64,000 nucleotides of DNA from Acinetobacter sp. S54 (lineage in GTDB: Bacteria; Pseudomonadota; Gammaproteobacteria; Pseudomonadales; Moraxellaceae): the NCBI RefSeq assembly GCF_016624945.1, contig NZ_JACVUI010000007.1, positions 62,001-126,000 of the forward strand. Direction: 5' to 3'. The notes below the pieces were generated by a model that saw only the letters and a list, made by a program, of their open reading frames with translations, was not told the DNA's origin and did not search any database. Shown here in pieces: positions 44,836 through 53,916 of the stretch (positions within the stretch are counted from its first letter, which is position 1; each line of letters begins with the position of its first letter). The position numbers were made by a program, and so were the translations under genes.

Positions 44836-45612
44836 ATGAATCTACAAACACTTCCGGGGCTATTTATTTCTCATGGTTCCCCCATGCTTGCGCTTGATCC
44901 TGAACAAGTTGGGCCTGCTTTGCATCGTCTGAGTTTTAATTTACCCAAACCCCAAGCTATTGTAATCATGTCTGCACATTGGGAAAGTCAGTCACTGGAA
45001 ATTAGTACATCAACCCGCCCACAAACATGGCATGACTTTCGAGGCTTTCCCGAAGAATTATATCAAATTCATTATCCCGCTCCGGGGCAACCAGAACTGG
45101 CTGAAGAAATCCTGAAAATATTGGCTGAACATCATATTCCTGCTCATGCCAATAGCACTCGGCCACGTGATCATGGAGTGTGGATGCCATTGTTACATAT
45201 GTATCCAGATGCAGATATTGCTGTTGTTGAAATTTCATTACCCATGAATATGAATGCAGATGAAATTTATCAAATTGGTAAAGTCCTTGCTCCATTACGT
45301 GAACGCCAGATTCTTTTAATTGGATCAGGCAGCATCACGCATAATTTGGCAGAATTATCATGGGATGGAAATGCCCAGCATATTCCAGAATGGGCTTCTT
45401 CATTTCGCAATTATGTGGTGAATAAACTGACCCATCAAGATTATGAGGCTGTGCTGAACTGGCCAGATATTCCCTACATTGAACGAAACCACCCTACTCT
45501 CGAACATTTTGCTCCCCTATTTTTTGCAATGGGTGCGGGTAATCGTTTTTCAATTGTGCATAGCAGTTTTTCTATGGGCGCTTTGGGTATGGATATTTAT
45601 CGTTTTGATTAA
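44836..45612 (+). CDS. DODA-type extradiol dioxygenase (YgiD family)
   Basis: 258 residues from the second ATG, preceded by GAGG at eight bases. The first ATG, six codons earlier, has no good site. LigB-like fold with likely metal-binding histidines in ISHGSP, SAHWES, RDHGVWMPL and GSITHNL. Bacterial members such as E. coli YgiD cleave DOPA-type catechols with zinc or iron; the substrate here is not known. Stands alone. Confidence 0.86.
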   Translation: MNLQTLPGLFISHGSPMLALDPEQVGPALHRLSFNLPKPQAIVIMSAHWESQSLEISTSTRPQTWHDFRGFPEELYQIHYPAPGQPELAEEILKILAEHHIPAHANSTRPRDHGVWMPLLHMYPDADIAVVEISLPMNMNADEIYQIGKVLAPLRERQILLIGSGSITHNLAELSWDGNAQHIPEWASSFRNYVVNKLTHQDYEAVLNWPDIPYIERNHPTLEHFAPLFFAMGAGNRFSIVHSSFSMGALGMDIYRFD

Positions 45613-45883
45613 GCTGAATTTGGTTATTTAACACTTTAAAGATTCTAGTTTACTCAGCTCATCTTAGACAAAAGAACGCAAAAACTCCCTTTCTAATGAA
45701 GTTCTAAAAACACATTTCTCTATTTATAAAAATGCTAACTAAGAATGGCATCACGATATCAGGACTAAAATAAAGGAAGGGCTATTGAAATCCAGAATAA
45801 AGTTTTAGAATATTTTCTAATGTTATGCTAACAAACTAATAGCCCAAAAACGCCATCAAATACAACGCTTTAAAAAATATAAA
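45613..45883. other. Intergenic region without recognisable gene
   Basis: 271 bp of AT-rich sequence. It contains an 8-bp inverted repeat GGGCTATT/AATAGCCC 51 bp apart (45779-45845), which may be chance. No gene supported. Confidence 0.5.
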
Positions 45884-46177
45884 TTATTTTCTAAAACTAC
45901 CCAGTAATGCATTCGTAATCGATTGATTATTTTCCACAGCTCTGGATTTTTTAGCTTTGGTAGACTGATCAATTACTCTCTCGATTTTCACTGCTCTGTA
46001 TTTGCCATTATTCTCGATCACTTTGAACTTTACGCGCTCGTTTCGCTTCGGCTCACCGTCTTCAAGCGGAAAGTCAGAAATATGAAAAAAGATATCTTGG
46101 TCTAATGCGCCAATAAATCCAAATCCTTTTTTTGCATCGTATTGCTTAACTTTACCTTGATAGAATTCAGATTTCAT
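45884..46177 (-). CDS. Cold-shock-domain protein with C-terminal extension
   Basis: 97 residues from MKSEFYQGKVK. A single cold-shock domain (about 6-66) has RNP1 KKGFGFI and RNP2 DIFFHIS, followed by a basic tail of about 30 residues (Lys/Arg/Ser/Asn). Binds single-stranded nucleic acid in known members. It differs from the 70-residue classical Csp by the tail and by KFKVIENNGKY in place of the usual turn. The start was moved from the earlier in-frame Met at 46195. Confidence 0.85.
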   Translation of the reverse strand: MKSEFYQGKVKQYDAKKGFGFIGALDQDIFFHISDFPLEDGEPKRNERVKFKVIENNGKYRAVKIERVIDQSTKAKKSRAVENNQSITNALLGSFRK

Positions 46178-46300
46178 AGCTAGGGTCCATAACATTACAC
46201 ATTTTTTTATTATATATTAATCTCTATCAAGAAAGTGGAATAGCACAAATCTTGCTCACTGATAGTCTACAACCGATTTGCACTATTTATGAATAATATG

Positions 46301-46336
46301 ATTAAAAAATCTCTCAACCTGATGAGATTGAGAGAT
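46301..46336 (-). terminator. Terminator of the Fsr-like MFS gene
   Basis: On the minus strand the stem ATCTCTCAA/TTGAGAGAT with a 10-base loop is followed by TTTTTTAAT, 22 bp after the stop codon. Confidence 0.8.
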
Positions 46337-46357
46337 CCATAAAAGATTTCCAAAGAA

Positions 46358-47581
46358 CTATTTCACATGAGTCTTTGGTAAAAAGAATGTTGCCAAGCCA
46401 AGTAATGGCAAATACGAACATAATTTGAAGACCCATTCAATCCCGTTTACATCTGCTAAATGCCCAAGTCCTGCCGCAGCAATCCCACTCACTCCAAACA
46501 TTAAACCAAACATTAATCCTGAAATCATTCCAACACGTCCCGGAACCGCTTCCTGAGCATATACCACCATCGCAGCAAAAGCCGAAGACAATACTAACCC
46601 CGCAATAATCGAAAGAATCGTCGTCCAGAATAAATCGGCATAGGGCATCATCAAGGCAAATGGTGCCATGCCAGCAAAAGAGACCCAAATTACAGCTTTA
46701 CGCCCAATTTTATCGCCAATAGGCCCGCCTGCAAATGTTCCCACTGCAACAGCTGCCAAGAAGGCAAATAAATGGAGTTGTGCTGTTTGCAAGCTCACAT
46801 GGAATTTATGAATAAGATAAAAAGTAAAATAGTTACTAATACTGGCAATATAAGTAAATTTAGCAAACATCAATAAACAAATCGTGCCAATAGCCAGCGT
46901 TAATTGACGGCCATGCAATTTACTACTGGCATTGACAATACGCGAAACAGCTTGAGTTTTGGCATGATGTATCGTCCATTGGCTAACACGAGTCAGGATC
47001 CAGATTGCCAATAATGCAAAAATTACTAACCAAGCTACAGCATGCTGGCCAAATGGCACAATAATCAGGGCAGCCAATAAAGGCCCAATTGCAGTGCCTG
47101 TATTACCACCGACCTGAAACGTAGATTGAGCTGTACCAAAACGTCCGCCCGAAGCCATACGTGCCACTCTTGAGGCTTCAGGATGAAAGGTCGATGAACC
47201 GACCCCTATCAAAGCTGATGCGACCAACAATATCGTAAAAGTTGGCGAAAATGCGAGCAACAAAATGCCAAGAAACGTCACACACATACCCAGTGGCAAT
47301 AGATAAGGTTTTGGATGTTTATCGGTATAAAGCCCAATCCAAGGTTGTAATAATGATGCAGTTACCTGATAAACCAATGAAATCAGACCAACTTGGGTAA
47401 AACTCAAAGCAAAGTTAGCTTTGAGCATTGGATAAATTGCAGGAAGTACTGCCTGAATCAAATCGTTGAGTAAATGTGCAATGGCTACAGCACCTACAAC
47501 TTTAATTATCATCACTTGCGGCTGAGTATTTACAGCCACACTTTCCACGACATTTTCTTTCAACGGTATTGAAGACGTCAT
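46358..47581 (-). CDS. MFS efflux transporter, fosmidomycin-resistance (Fsr)-like
   Basis: About 407 residues from the ATG of MTSSIPLKEN, which has GGAG ten bases upstream; a TTG five codons earlier is in frame. Twelve hydrophobic segments. The N-terminal half shows HLLNDLIQAVLPAIYPML and PWIGLYTDKHPKPYLLPLGM, characteristic of the Fsr/YfcJ-like MFS subfamily. GPIGDKIGRKA is the central-loop motif. Divergent from an AraC-type gene, with an inverted repeat in the shared promoter region, so it is probably controlled by it. The real substrate may not be fosmidomycin. Confidence 0.85.
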   Translation of the reverse strand: MTSSIPLKENVVESVAVNTQPQVMIIKVVGAVAIAHLLNDLIQAVLPAIYPMLKANFALSFTQVGLISLVYQVTASLLQPWIGLYTDKHPKPYLLPLGMCVTFLGILLLAFSPTFTILLVASALIGVGSSTFHPEASRVARMASGGRFGTAQSTFQVGGNTGTAIGPLLAALIIVPFGQHAVAWLVIFALLAIWILTRVSQWTIHHAKTQAVSRIVNASSKLHGRQLTLAIGTICLLMFAKFTYIASISNYFTFYLIHKFHVSLQTAQLHLFAFLAAVAVGTFAGGPIGDKIGRKAVIWVSFAGMAPFALMMPYADLFWTTILSIIAGLVLSSAFAAMVVYAQEAVPGRVGMISGLMFGLMFGVSGIAAAGLGHLADVNGIEWVFKLCSYLPLLGLATFFLPKTHVK

Positions 47582-47627
47582 CCCAAGAAACTCCAATCAT
47601 TGTTTAACTAATGTTGCTATTGTAATG

Positions 47628-47672
47628 TGTCGCTTATACAGCTATCTTCCAATAATCATTGTATAAGTGACA
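47628..47672. promoter_or_regulatory. Inverted repeat in the divergent MFS/AraC promoter region
   Basis: TGTCGCTTATACA (47628-47640) and TGTATAAGTGACA (47660-47672) are reverse complements at 12 of 13 positions. Centre spacing is 32 bp, about three helical turns. A likely operator for the adjacent AraC-family regulator. Confidence 0.65.
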
Positions 47673-47687
47673 TTTTCTTTTTTTCAT

Positions 47688-48461
47688 ATGACTCTTTCTC
47701 TTGTACCCTCTGAATTAATGATCGGGCTTTCCTCAGAACATCGCTATCGAGAAGTGACATACGCCCATGCACATTTACAGGCACAGCTTCTGTATGCCTC
47801 TAAGGGCGCAATTCAAGTTTTTACAGGCCATCAAGTCTGGATTATGCCACCCATGTGTGCATTATGGATTCCTCCACGTGTTGAACATAGTGTTATTTCC
47901 TTAAGTCATGTTCAATTAAACACCGCTTTGGTGGAAGAAAATGCAGCTAAAGCTATGGGAAAAAATTGTTTTTTAATTCGAGTGAGTAATTTATTACATG
48001 AATTACTCATTCGTTTTAATGAACTCGATCAGCTTCGAAAAAGTGATCCTTCTATTTCACAGGAAATTTCCCATGCTCTACAAATTATTATTTTTAATGA
48101 AATTCAAAGAGCTAATTCTTTAGCCGTACAAATCCCGTGGCCTAAAGAAAAACGCCTGATTAAGATTTGTGAAACACTTTTGCAATCGCCAAATCAATTA
48201 AAAGATTTAAATACATGGGCCGATGAAATTGGCACTAGTTCACGCACGCTAATGCGTATGTTTCAGAAAGAAACAGGGCTTTCTTATCGTGCATGGATTC
48301 AACAAATGCATATCGCATTGGCTTTAAGCAAAATTGCAGATGGATTATCTGTAAGTCAGATTTCTGAGTCTTTAGGATATGCCAATGCCAGTGCATTCAG
48401 TGCCATGTTCAAACGCCATTTAGGCAAGACCCCACAACAATTTAGAACTGAGATACGATAA
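47688..48461 (+). CDS. AraC-family transcriptional regulator
   Basis: 257 residues from the ATG at 47688. An N-terminal cupin-like sensing domain (about 10-125; HAHLQAQLLYASKGAIQVFT, with a WIMPPMCALWIPP loop) precedes two helix-turn-helix motifs (about 160-255). The AraC signature SQISESLGYANASAFSAMFKRHLG is present. The architecture is like E. coli NimR, which represses a divergent MFS pump gene. Divergent from an Fsr-like pump, so local control is likely. Confidence 0.87.
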   Translation: MTLSLVPSELMIGLSSEHRYREVTYAHAHLQAQLLYASKGAIQVFTGHQVWIMPPMCALWIPPRVEHSVISLSHVQLNTALVEENAAKAMGKNCFLIRVSNLLHELLIRFNELDQLRKSDPSISQEISHALQIIIFNEIQRANSLAVQIPWPKEKRLIKICETLLQSPNQLKDLNTWADEIGTSSRTLMRMFQKETGLSYRAWIQQMHIALALSKIADGLSVSQISESLGYANASAFSAMFKRHLGKTPQQFRTEIR

Positions 48462-48472
48462 AGCGACCTCAT

Positions 48473-49756
48473 TTAATCAGAAAAATCTTCCTGATTTTGC
48501 ATTAAATCATCCATGTCCTGATAAACATGTAACACTCGGTCTTTATGAGTTCGAGCATGATCAAGACGCTGTTCAGGATCAACCAAAAGTAAGCTATGAC
48601 CGTCATCAATTAACCGATCCATGCCTTCCAGAAACATTCGTTTACCCACCTCATGGATGAGTGAAATTTGGGTCAGATCAATGATAATTGTGCTTTTATC
48701 TACAGGCTCGTGTTGAAAAGTACGTAATAACATTTCAGCTTCGGTAAACTTCAACACACCACGCAGCACATATACACTCAGCGATGCATTTTTTCCAGTT
48801 CGATAATGACTTTGTACTATGGTTTGTGCCGAAGGCGTACCTTCCATCAAATGTAATCCCATATCACGTGATAACCGTTCCATCATATCAATCCCGCGTA
48901 TACTATTGCCATGTACATCCAGTTTTGGTGAAAAAACGGCGATACTAACCTGCCCTGGTAATACACCCAATATGCCACCAGCCACTCCACTTTTGGCTGG
49001 AATACCCACGGTTGTTAACCAGTCACCTGCGGCATCATACATACCACAACTCATCATTACACTGAGGACTTGGCGTACCACTGAACGGTTTAATAGGCGC
49101 TTCCCAGTTTTAGGATCAACCCCGCCATTTGCAAAAACACTTCCCATCCGAACAAGATCTTTGACTGTGACCAGAATTGAACATTGGCGAATATAACCAT
49201 TCACAATATCAACAGGATCTGCTTCCAGAATGCCAACTGTTCTTAGCATATAACCGATCGACAAATTACGGTAAGCTGTTTTAATTTCAGAGCAATAAAC
49301 GGAATCATCAAAACTTAATTTACGCCCTGCTAACTCACTCATAAACTCACGTAAAATTTCTGCACTTGGCAGACCCTCTTTAACTGGAATCAGAGAATGC
49401 GTAGTAATTGCACCAGAGTTAATCATCGGGTTTTTTGGACGACTATCTTTCCCCAGTGAAATTTCATTAAATGCCTCTCCTGAAGGTTCAACACCCACTT
49501 TTTCCAACACTGCATCAATTCCCATTTGTTGCAATACATAGGCATAGGTAAACGGTTTAGACATTGACTGAATGGTAAATTCAATTTCATCATCTCCGAC
49601 AGAATAAATCTCGCCATCGACAGTGGACATGGCTAAAGCCAATCGATCTGGATTAGCATTTGCTAACTCTGGAATATAATCAGCCAAATGTCCGCTGTTA
49701 TCTATATCGCAAGCATCTAAAACGTGGGCCAAATAATCTGGAAGAGGCGTTTTCAT
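48473..49756 (-). CDS. glsA: Glutaminase fused to a STAS domain
   Basis: 427 residues. The N-terminal beta-lactamase-fold glutaminase (about 1-310) has the catalytic SMSK tetrad (S-x-x-K), NPMINSGAI and a GIPAKSGVAGGI segment. Hydrolyses glutamine to glutamate and ammonia. The C-terminal 100 residues form a STAS domain (VDKSTIIIDLTQISLIHEVG, ending in an acidic tail). Standard E. coli glutaminases (about 310 residues) lack this, so it is a long form that may bind a nucleotide or partner. Convergent with araC, 11 bp apart. Single gene. Confidence 0.9.
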   Translation of the reverse strand: MKTPLPDYLAHVLDACDIDNSGHLADYIPELANANPDRLALAMSTVDGEIYSVGDDEIEFTIQSMSKPFTYAYVLQQMGIDAVLEKVGVEPSGEAFNEISLGKDSRPKNPMINSGAITTHSLIPVKEGLPSAEILREFMSELAGRKLSFDDSVYCSEIKTAYRNLSIGYMLRTVGILEADPVDIVNGYIRQCSILVTVKDLVRMGSVFANGGVDPKTGKRLLNRSVVRQVLSVMMSCGMYDAAGDWLTTVGIPAKSGVAGGILGVLPGQVSIAVFSPKLDVHGNSIRGIDMMERLSRDMGLHLMEGTPSAQTIVQSHYRTGKNASLSVYVLRGVLKFTEAEMLLRTFQHEPVDKSTIIIDLTQISLIHEVGKRMFLEGMDRLIDDGHSLLLVDPEQRLDHARTHKDRVLHVYQDMDDLMQNQEDFSD

Positions 49757-49927
49757 AACAATTAACCTGCACTATTCTTCATTTGTTATTTAATTTTTAT
49801 CGTACAGGGTATTGATAATATTAAAATTATATCTTTTGTAATGATTTTCAATCAGAAACTCTTAAAATACATATATAGCAATTTAAGGATCTTTCCATTC
49901 ATCATAGAATTTTAAAAATGTAAACGA

Positions 49928-50410
49928 CTAAATCACCCGTTCTACAAATAAGATGCCATTCAAATGATCCACTTCATGTTGCACAATACGCGCAGGAAAC
50001 CCCGCATAGTTAGTTTCGTACCATTCTCCCTGTAAAGACTGATAACGCACTTTGACTGAATAAGCACGTTCTACTTCTCCACGAGCATTTGGCACACTGA
50101 GACAGCCTTCTTCACCCAGACACGTTTCATGAGAAAATTCTAAAATTTCAGGATTCACCATCACCACAGCATCCATTTCAGGCGCATCTGGATAACGGAG
50201 ATTCGGCCGCGAAGCCACGATAATAATTCTTTTGGAAATATACACTTGTGGTGCAGCAATACCGACACCATTTCGTTGCAGCATAGTATTATGCATGGCA
50301 GCAGCGAGCTGCATCAACCATTCACTATTAAATTCTGAGTCAGCTACAGATGCCGCCTGAATAGTTAAGACTGCTTCGCCACGTTGAGCAACAGGTAAAA
50401 TGGTGTTCAT
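49928..50410 (-). CDS. def: Peptide deformylase
   Basis: 160 residues. The three deformylase motifs are present: GIAAPQV, EEGCLSVP and QHEVDHLNG (metal-binding Cys, His, His; catalytic Glu). Removes the N-formyl group from new proteins. No fmt gene adjoins, so this is probably a second deformylase away from the usual def-fmt operon. ATG with AGG about eight bases ahead. Confidence 0.93.
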   Translation of the reverse strand: MNTILPVAQRGEAVLTIQAASVADSEFNSEWLMQLAAAMHNTMLQRNGVGIAAPQVYISKRIIIVASRPNLRYPDAPEMDAVVMVNPEILEFSHETCLGEEGCLSVPNARGEVERAYSVKVRYQSLQGEWYETNYAGFPARIVQHEVDHLNGILFVERVI

Positions 50411-50660
50411 CTCACAGACCTATGGTTATTTGATTGATATTTTGCGACTGAAACTTCACCATAGCAAGTAAAGTGCAATATCACTGTCTAAAAATTTATT
50501 GTTTTTAAAATATCCCAAAATCAGTTGAAATATTCACTTCTCAAAACGAGCCATGTGAGATTTATTATGGGCTATTTTTAAAAAATTAGTATTCACTTAA
50601 TCTTGTATTCAGCTTTAACTTCTAAGCTGGATGATAGAAAAATACATAGAAATCCAAGCC
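50411..50660. other. Intergenic region between def and a small membrane gene
   Basis: 250 bp, AT-rich, with only promoters inferred. No terminator or gene was recognised. Confidence 0.45.
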
Positions 50661-50864
50661 ATGAATACCACGCAACTTTTGTTAGGACTCATCTTTAGCT
50701 GTATTGGCTTAGGCTATTTTTTATATGGAAAAAAGCAAAAAGTGATTGTGCCTTTCGTATGTGGCTTGGTGCTCATGATTTTTCCTTATTTCGTTGAAAA
50801 TATAACACTGCTGAGTATCATGGGAATCCTCTTATCTATTATCCCGTATTTTGTACGTTTATAA
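50661..50864 (+). CDS. Small hydrophobic membrane protein (about 67 aa)
   Basis: From the ATG of MNTTQLLL it encodes 67 residues with three hydrophobic stretches (about 5-20, 28-42 and 47-65) separated by a short KKQKV basic loop. It is probably an inner-membrane protein. An earlier ATG at 50631 would add ten polar residues; neither start has a strong ribosome site. Function unknown. Confidence 0.5.
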   Translation: MNTTQLLLGLIFSCIGLGYFLYGKKQKVIVPFVCGLVLMIFPYFVENITLLSIMGILLSIIPYFVRL

Positions 50865-50991
50865 CGGGCAATAGTTCATCTACATTTAGTTTCCAAGTTC
50901 TTGTTACTTTTACAGATCGTGAATGATTTACTTTTCATTTAAATTTCAAGTAATATCAATTCACTTATTTTATTCATTGAATCATTCCAGC

Positions 50992-52308
50992 ATGGATGCT
51001 ACTCCCCATCTTTCCCGTCAGGATAAACGTACACTTGCACTTTCCTCATTGGGTGGCGCACTAGAATTTTATGATTTTGTCATTTATGTATTTTATGCAA
51101 AGATCATTTCGGATTTATTTTTTCCAAGTACTCTAAGTCCTTTTTGGGCGATGTTAAATACCTATGGTATTTTTGCAGCAGGCTATTTTTTCCGCCCATT
51201 AGGCGGCGTGGTCATGGCACATTTTGGTGATCTGGTTGGACGTAAACGGCTTTTTTCCCTGTCTATTTTGTTAATGGCACTCCCCACATTAGTGATCGGC
51301 ATTCTGCCTACATTTGAAACAATCGGTTATTTAGCGCCCGTCTTATTATTGTTTATGCGTGTAATACAAGGTATCGCTATTGGGGGTGAAATTCCTGCTG
51401 CATGGACATTCGTCTCTGAACATGTTCATGAACAGCGCATTGGACTCGCAAATGGTTTATTAACCGCAGGTTTGTCTTTAGGAATATTACTTGGTGCACT
51501 GATGTCTTTATGGATTTCATTGCAGTTTACTGAAACGGTCATACATGAGTGGGCATGGCGAATTGCCTTTATCGCAGGGGGAGTTTTTGGATTATTTGCC
51601 TTATATTTACGCAGTTACTTGAAAGAAACACCTGTATTTAAAGCCATGCAAGCCCGTAAACAATTGTCCAAGGAATTGCCTGTCAAACAAGTCTTGGTCA
51701 ATCATAAAGAAGCAGTTGTTATTGGCATGTTATTTACATGGTTTTTAACGGCTTGTGTCGTCGTGATCATTCTGGCAATGCCTAATTTGCTTACCACCGT
51801 TTTTGGCTTTGATCGTGCTAGTGCGTTTAAAATGCAAAGTGCGGCTATTATCATGCAAATGATGGGCTGTATTCTGGCTGGAACATTGGCAGATCGTTTT
51901 GGCTGCGCCAAAGTCATGATGGCTGGAGCAACTGCCTTGGCTATTATGGCGGCGGTTTTTTATAACAGTCTTGGACATGCTAACCACACCACCATTTTCA
52001 TATTATATATGCTACTTGGTTTGTGCTCAGGAACGGTGGGCATGGTGTCATGCAGTATGGTCAAAATGTTCCCTGCACCTATTCGTTTTTCAGGTATTTC
52101 ATTTTCATATAATGTGTCTTATGCGATTGTGGGTGGATTAACCCTCCCCTTTATTCAGATATTAAGCCAATACAGTAAGATCGGTGCCATGTACTATATT
52201 TTTACATTGGCAATCATGGCTTGCCTAACGGCAGTAATATTTAAAAAGAAATTTGAGCCTTCAAAAACCGTAAACCCTCATCATTCAAACCTATCAAAAA
52301 GCTCGTGA
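50992..52308 (+). CDS. MFS transporter, metabolite:H+ symporter (ProP/ShiA-like)
   Basis: About 438 residues from the ATG at 50992; the 23 codons ahead are not family-like. Twelve hydrophobic segments. LGGALEFYDFVIYVFYA in helix 1 and the GDLVGRKRLFSLS loop between helices 2 and 3 are typical of the MHS group, which imports organic acids, osmolytes or shikimate-like compounds. Its stop lies inside a bidirectional terminator. Substrate unknown. Confidence 0.85.
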   Translation: MDATPHLSRQDKRTLALSSLGGALEFYDFVIYVFYAKIISDLFFPSTLSPFWAMLNTYGIFAAGYFFRPLGGVVMAHFGDLVGRKRLFSLSILLMALPTLVIGILPTFETIGYLAPVLLLFMRVIQGIAIGGEIPAAWTFVSEHVHEQRIGLANGLLTAGLSLGILLGALMSLWISLQFTETVIHEWAWRIAFIAGGVFGLFALYLRSYLKETPVFKAMQARKQLSKELPVKQVLVNHKEAVVIGMLFTWFLTACVVVIILAMPNLLTTVFGFDRASAFKMQSAAIIMQMMGCILAGTLADRFGCAKVMMAGATALAIMAAVFYNSLGHANHTTIFILYMLLGLCSGTVGMVSCSMVKMFPAPIRFSGISFSYNVSYAIVGGLTLPFIQILSQYSKIGAMYYIFTLAIMACLTAVIFKKKFEPSKTVNPHHSNLSKSS

Positions 52309-52323
52309 ATAACCACGAGCTTT
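52298..52323. terminator. Bidirectional terminator MFS / esterase
   Basis: Stem AAAGCTCGTG/CACGAGCTTT with a 6-base loop overlaps the MFS stop codon and lies just past the convergent esterase gene. Confidence 0.75.
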
Positions 52324-52329
52324 GATTCT

Positions 52330-52929
52330 TTAAAGTGATTTGAGAAACTCCAAACCACGCTTAAGCTCTAGTTCATTCACTGAATGTCCCAAGCCTTGAT
52401 AAATTTCTAGTTCAACATTAAAACCTGCTTCACGTAGTGCTTTAAACGCATCCTGACTTTCATAAACAGGAATAACTTCATCCGCTTCACCATGCATTAG
52501 CGTAATTTTAGCAGACTGATTAGCATTCGCTTCAATCGGTGAAGCCAAACGACCCGAAAAGCCAATTACGCCTGCAATTGGCCAGCGACCCGAAGCGACT
52601 GCATCCAGAGACATAATGGTTCCTTGTGAGAAACCACAGAATACAACCTGATCGATTTTATCTTTAAAATCGTGTTCATCCAAAATTCGCTGGACTGTCT
52701 GATCAAAATACTCGCGTGCCTGTTCGATGCGCTCAAAACGATTTTCTTCTGTAATGCCGGTTAGACTGAACCATTGAAAAACTTCATGACTCTGCATAAA
52801 GGGAAAAGGAGCATTTGGAGAAGCAATGCTTAAACCTTCGATCTGGCGTTGCCAATATTGTGCAATCGGCAATAAGTCTCGCCCATTACTCCCAACCCCA
52901 TGAAACATGATTACCAGTTTCTCTGCCAT
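52330..52929 (-). CDS. Carboxylesterase/phospholipase-type alpha/beta hydrolase
   Basis: 199 residues. FHGVGSNG (oxyanion segment), nucleophile elbow GFSQGT (Ser at about 96), the DEVIP Asp region and a GLGHSV His motif match the YpfH/YjfP carboxylesterase family. Cytoplasmic. Single gene with 60 bp to the next unit. Broad esterase activity toward short acyl chains is likely; physiological substrate unknown. Confidence 0.88.
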   Translation of the reverse strand: MAEKLVIMFHGVGSNGRDLLPIAQYWQRQIEGLSIASPNAPFPFMQSHEVFQWFSLTGITEENRFERIEQAREYFDQTVQRILDEHDFKDKIDQVVFCGFSQGTIMSLDAVASGRWPIAGVIGFSGRLASPIEANANQSAKITLMHGEADEVIPVYESQDAFKALREAGFNVELEIYQGLGHSVNELELKRGLEFLKSL

Positions 52930-52988
52930 CTCATCTCACCTTTATGATTCAACTTTCTCTAGTTTAATTCGCAATTGGCATTGATATT

Positions 52989-53261
52989 TCATACATTCAT
53001 ATTAATCTTGTAATACCCATGATATATTTCGATGTTTAATTTTTTTAATTTGTATTGAATTATAATACAAAATTCTTCCGCACCATCATCTAACCCCGAG
53101 ACTGCCCAAGTTGTACCTTGTGGAAAATCATTTAACCATTTTGCTTTGTATACATCGGACACAGAATCAAAATCCAGATAATGCTCAGGTGTTTGGCAAA
53201 TTTTTTCGGCTAATTGGTCAAAACATTGCTGTTTATGCTGTTCCAGAATAATAATCGTCAT
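52989..53261 (-). CDS. Hypothetical protein overlapping pnuC
   Basis: 90 residues, not recognised. Soluble, with one Trp-rich stretch (KWLNDFPQGTTWAVSGLDDG) and a hydrophobic middle strand (EEFCIIIQYKL). The start ATG overlaps the pnuC stop as ATGA, so it is translationally coupled to pnuC. This suggests a shared function or merely shared expression. Confidence 0.55.
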   Translation of the reverse strand: MTIIILEQHKQQCFDQLAEKICQTPEHYLDFDSVSDVYKAKWLNDFPQGTTWAVSGLDDGAEEFCIIIQYKLKKLNIEIYHGYYKINMNV

Positions 53262-53836
53262 ATCGATAATTGAATCTGCTGCTTACGTTTTACTTGTTCC
53301 CATTGCCACCAGCCAAAAGCAGCCATCCCCACAAATGCTGCATATAAGCCCGCAGTAAGATATAAATCTTTATAAATAAACATGCCCACATAAACAATGT
53401 CGACAAAAACCCACAAAATCCATGTCGCAATGTGTTTACGACTAGTCCAATAGGTCGCTAACAAACTAAACGCGGCCAGCTGAGAATCTAGCATTGGTAC
53501 GGCGGCATCGGTAAAATGCTTTAATGTGAGTCCGAAAACAATCCCTGCCACTGTGGCAAGTGACATCTGAAAAATCACCAATTTAACAGAAATAGCTTCA
53601 ATCCGAATGTCATGATCGACTTGTTTACCTTTCAACCAATGATAAAACCCGTAAAAGTTCACCACCATAAAGAAAAACTGCAAAATGGTTTCGCCATACA
53701 ACTTAAACGTAAAAAATAAATAAGCATACAAAACGAAAGCTAAAAAATTGAACCACCAGCACCACATATTACGTTTAATGGTTAAAGCCACACCAATCAC
53801 GCTGATAATCACTGCAACAATCTCAAGTGGAGACAT
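53258..53836 (-). CDS. pnuC: Nicotinamide riboside transporter PnuC
   Basis: 192 residues with seven hydrophobic segments. NMWCWWFNFLAFVLYAYLFF and WTSRKHIATWILWVFVDIVYVG are the family's W-rich signatures. PnuC imports nicotinamide riboside by facilitated diffusion for NAD synthesis; some relatives move thiamine instead. No riboswitch was seen in the 80 bp upstream. Co-transcribed with the 90-residue hypothetical gene. Confidence 0.9.
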   Translation of the reverse strand: MSPLEIVAVIISVIGVALTIKRNMWCWWFNFLAFVLYAYLFFTFKLYGETILQFFFMVVNFYGFYHWLKGKQVDHDIRIEAISVKLVIFQMSLATVAGIVFGLTLKHFTDAAVPMLDSQLAAFSLLATYWTSRKHIATWILWVFVDIVYVGMFIYKDLYLTAGLYAAFVGMAAFGWWQWEQVKRKQQIQLSI

Positions 53837-53916
53837 GCTCTTTACGTCAAAAAATGGAAAGCACTATTATGAAATGTTTCTGAGTCTACGCAAATGATTT
53901 CTATTCGCTAAACGGA

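Noticed and set aside
45779..45845. 8-bp inverted repeat GGGCTATT...AATAGCCC that could mark a miniature mobile element.
   Set aside because: Inverted repeats of this length and spacing occur by chance many times in 64 kb; no target duplication or transposase signal was seen.
53837..53916. Riboswitch upstream of pnuC.
   Set aside because: The 80 bp are AT-rich with no fold or conserved core that I could recognise for NAD+ or thiamine riboswitches.
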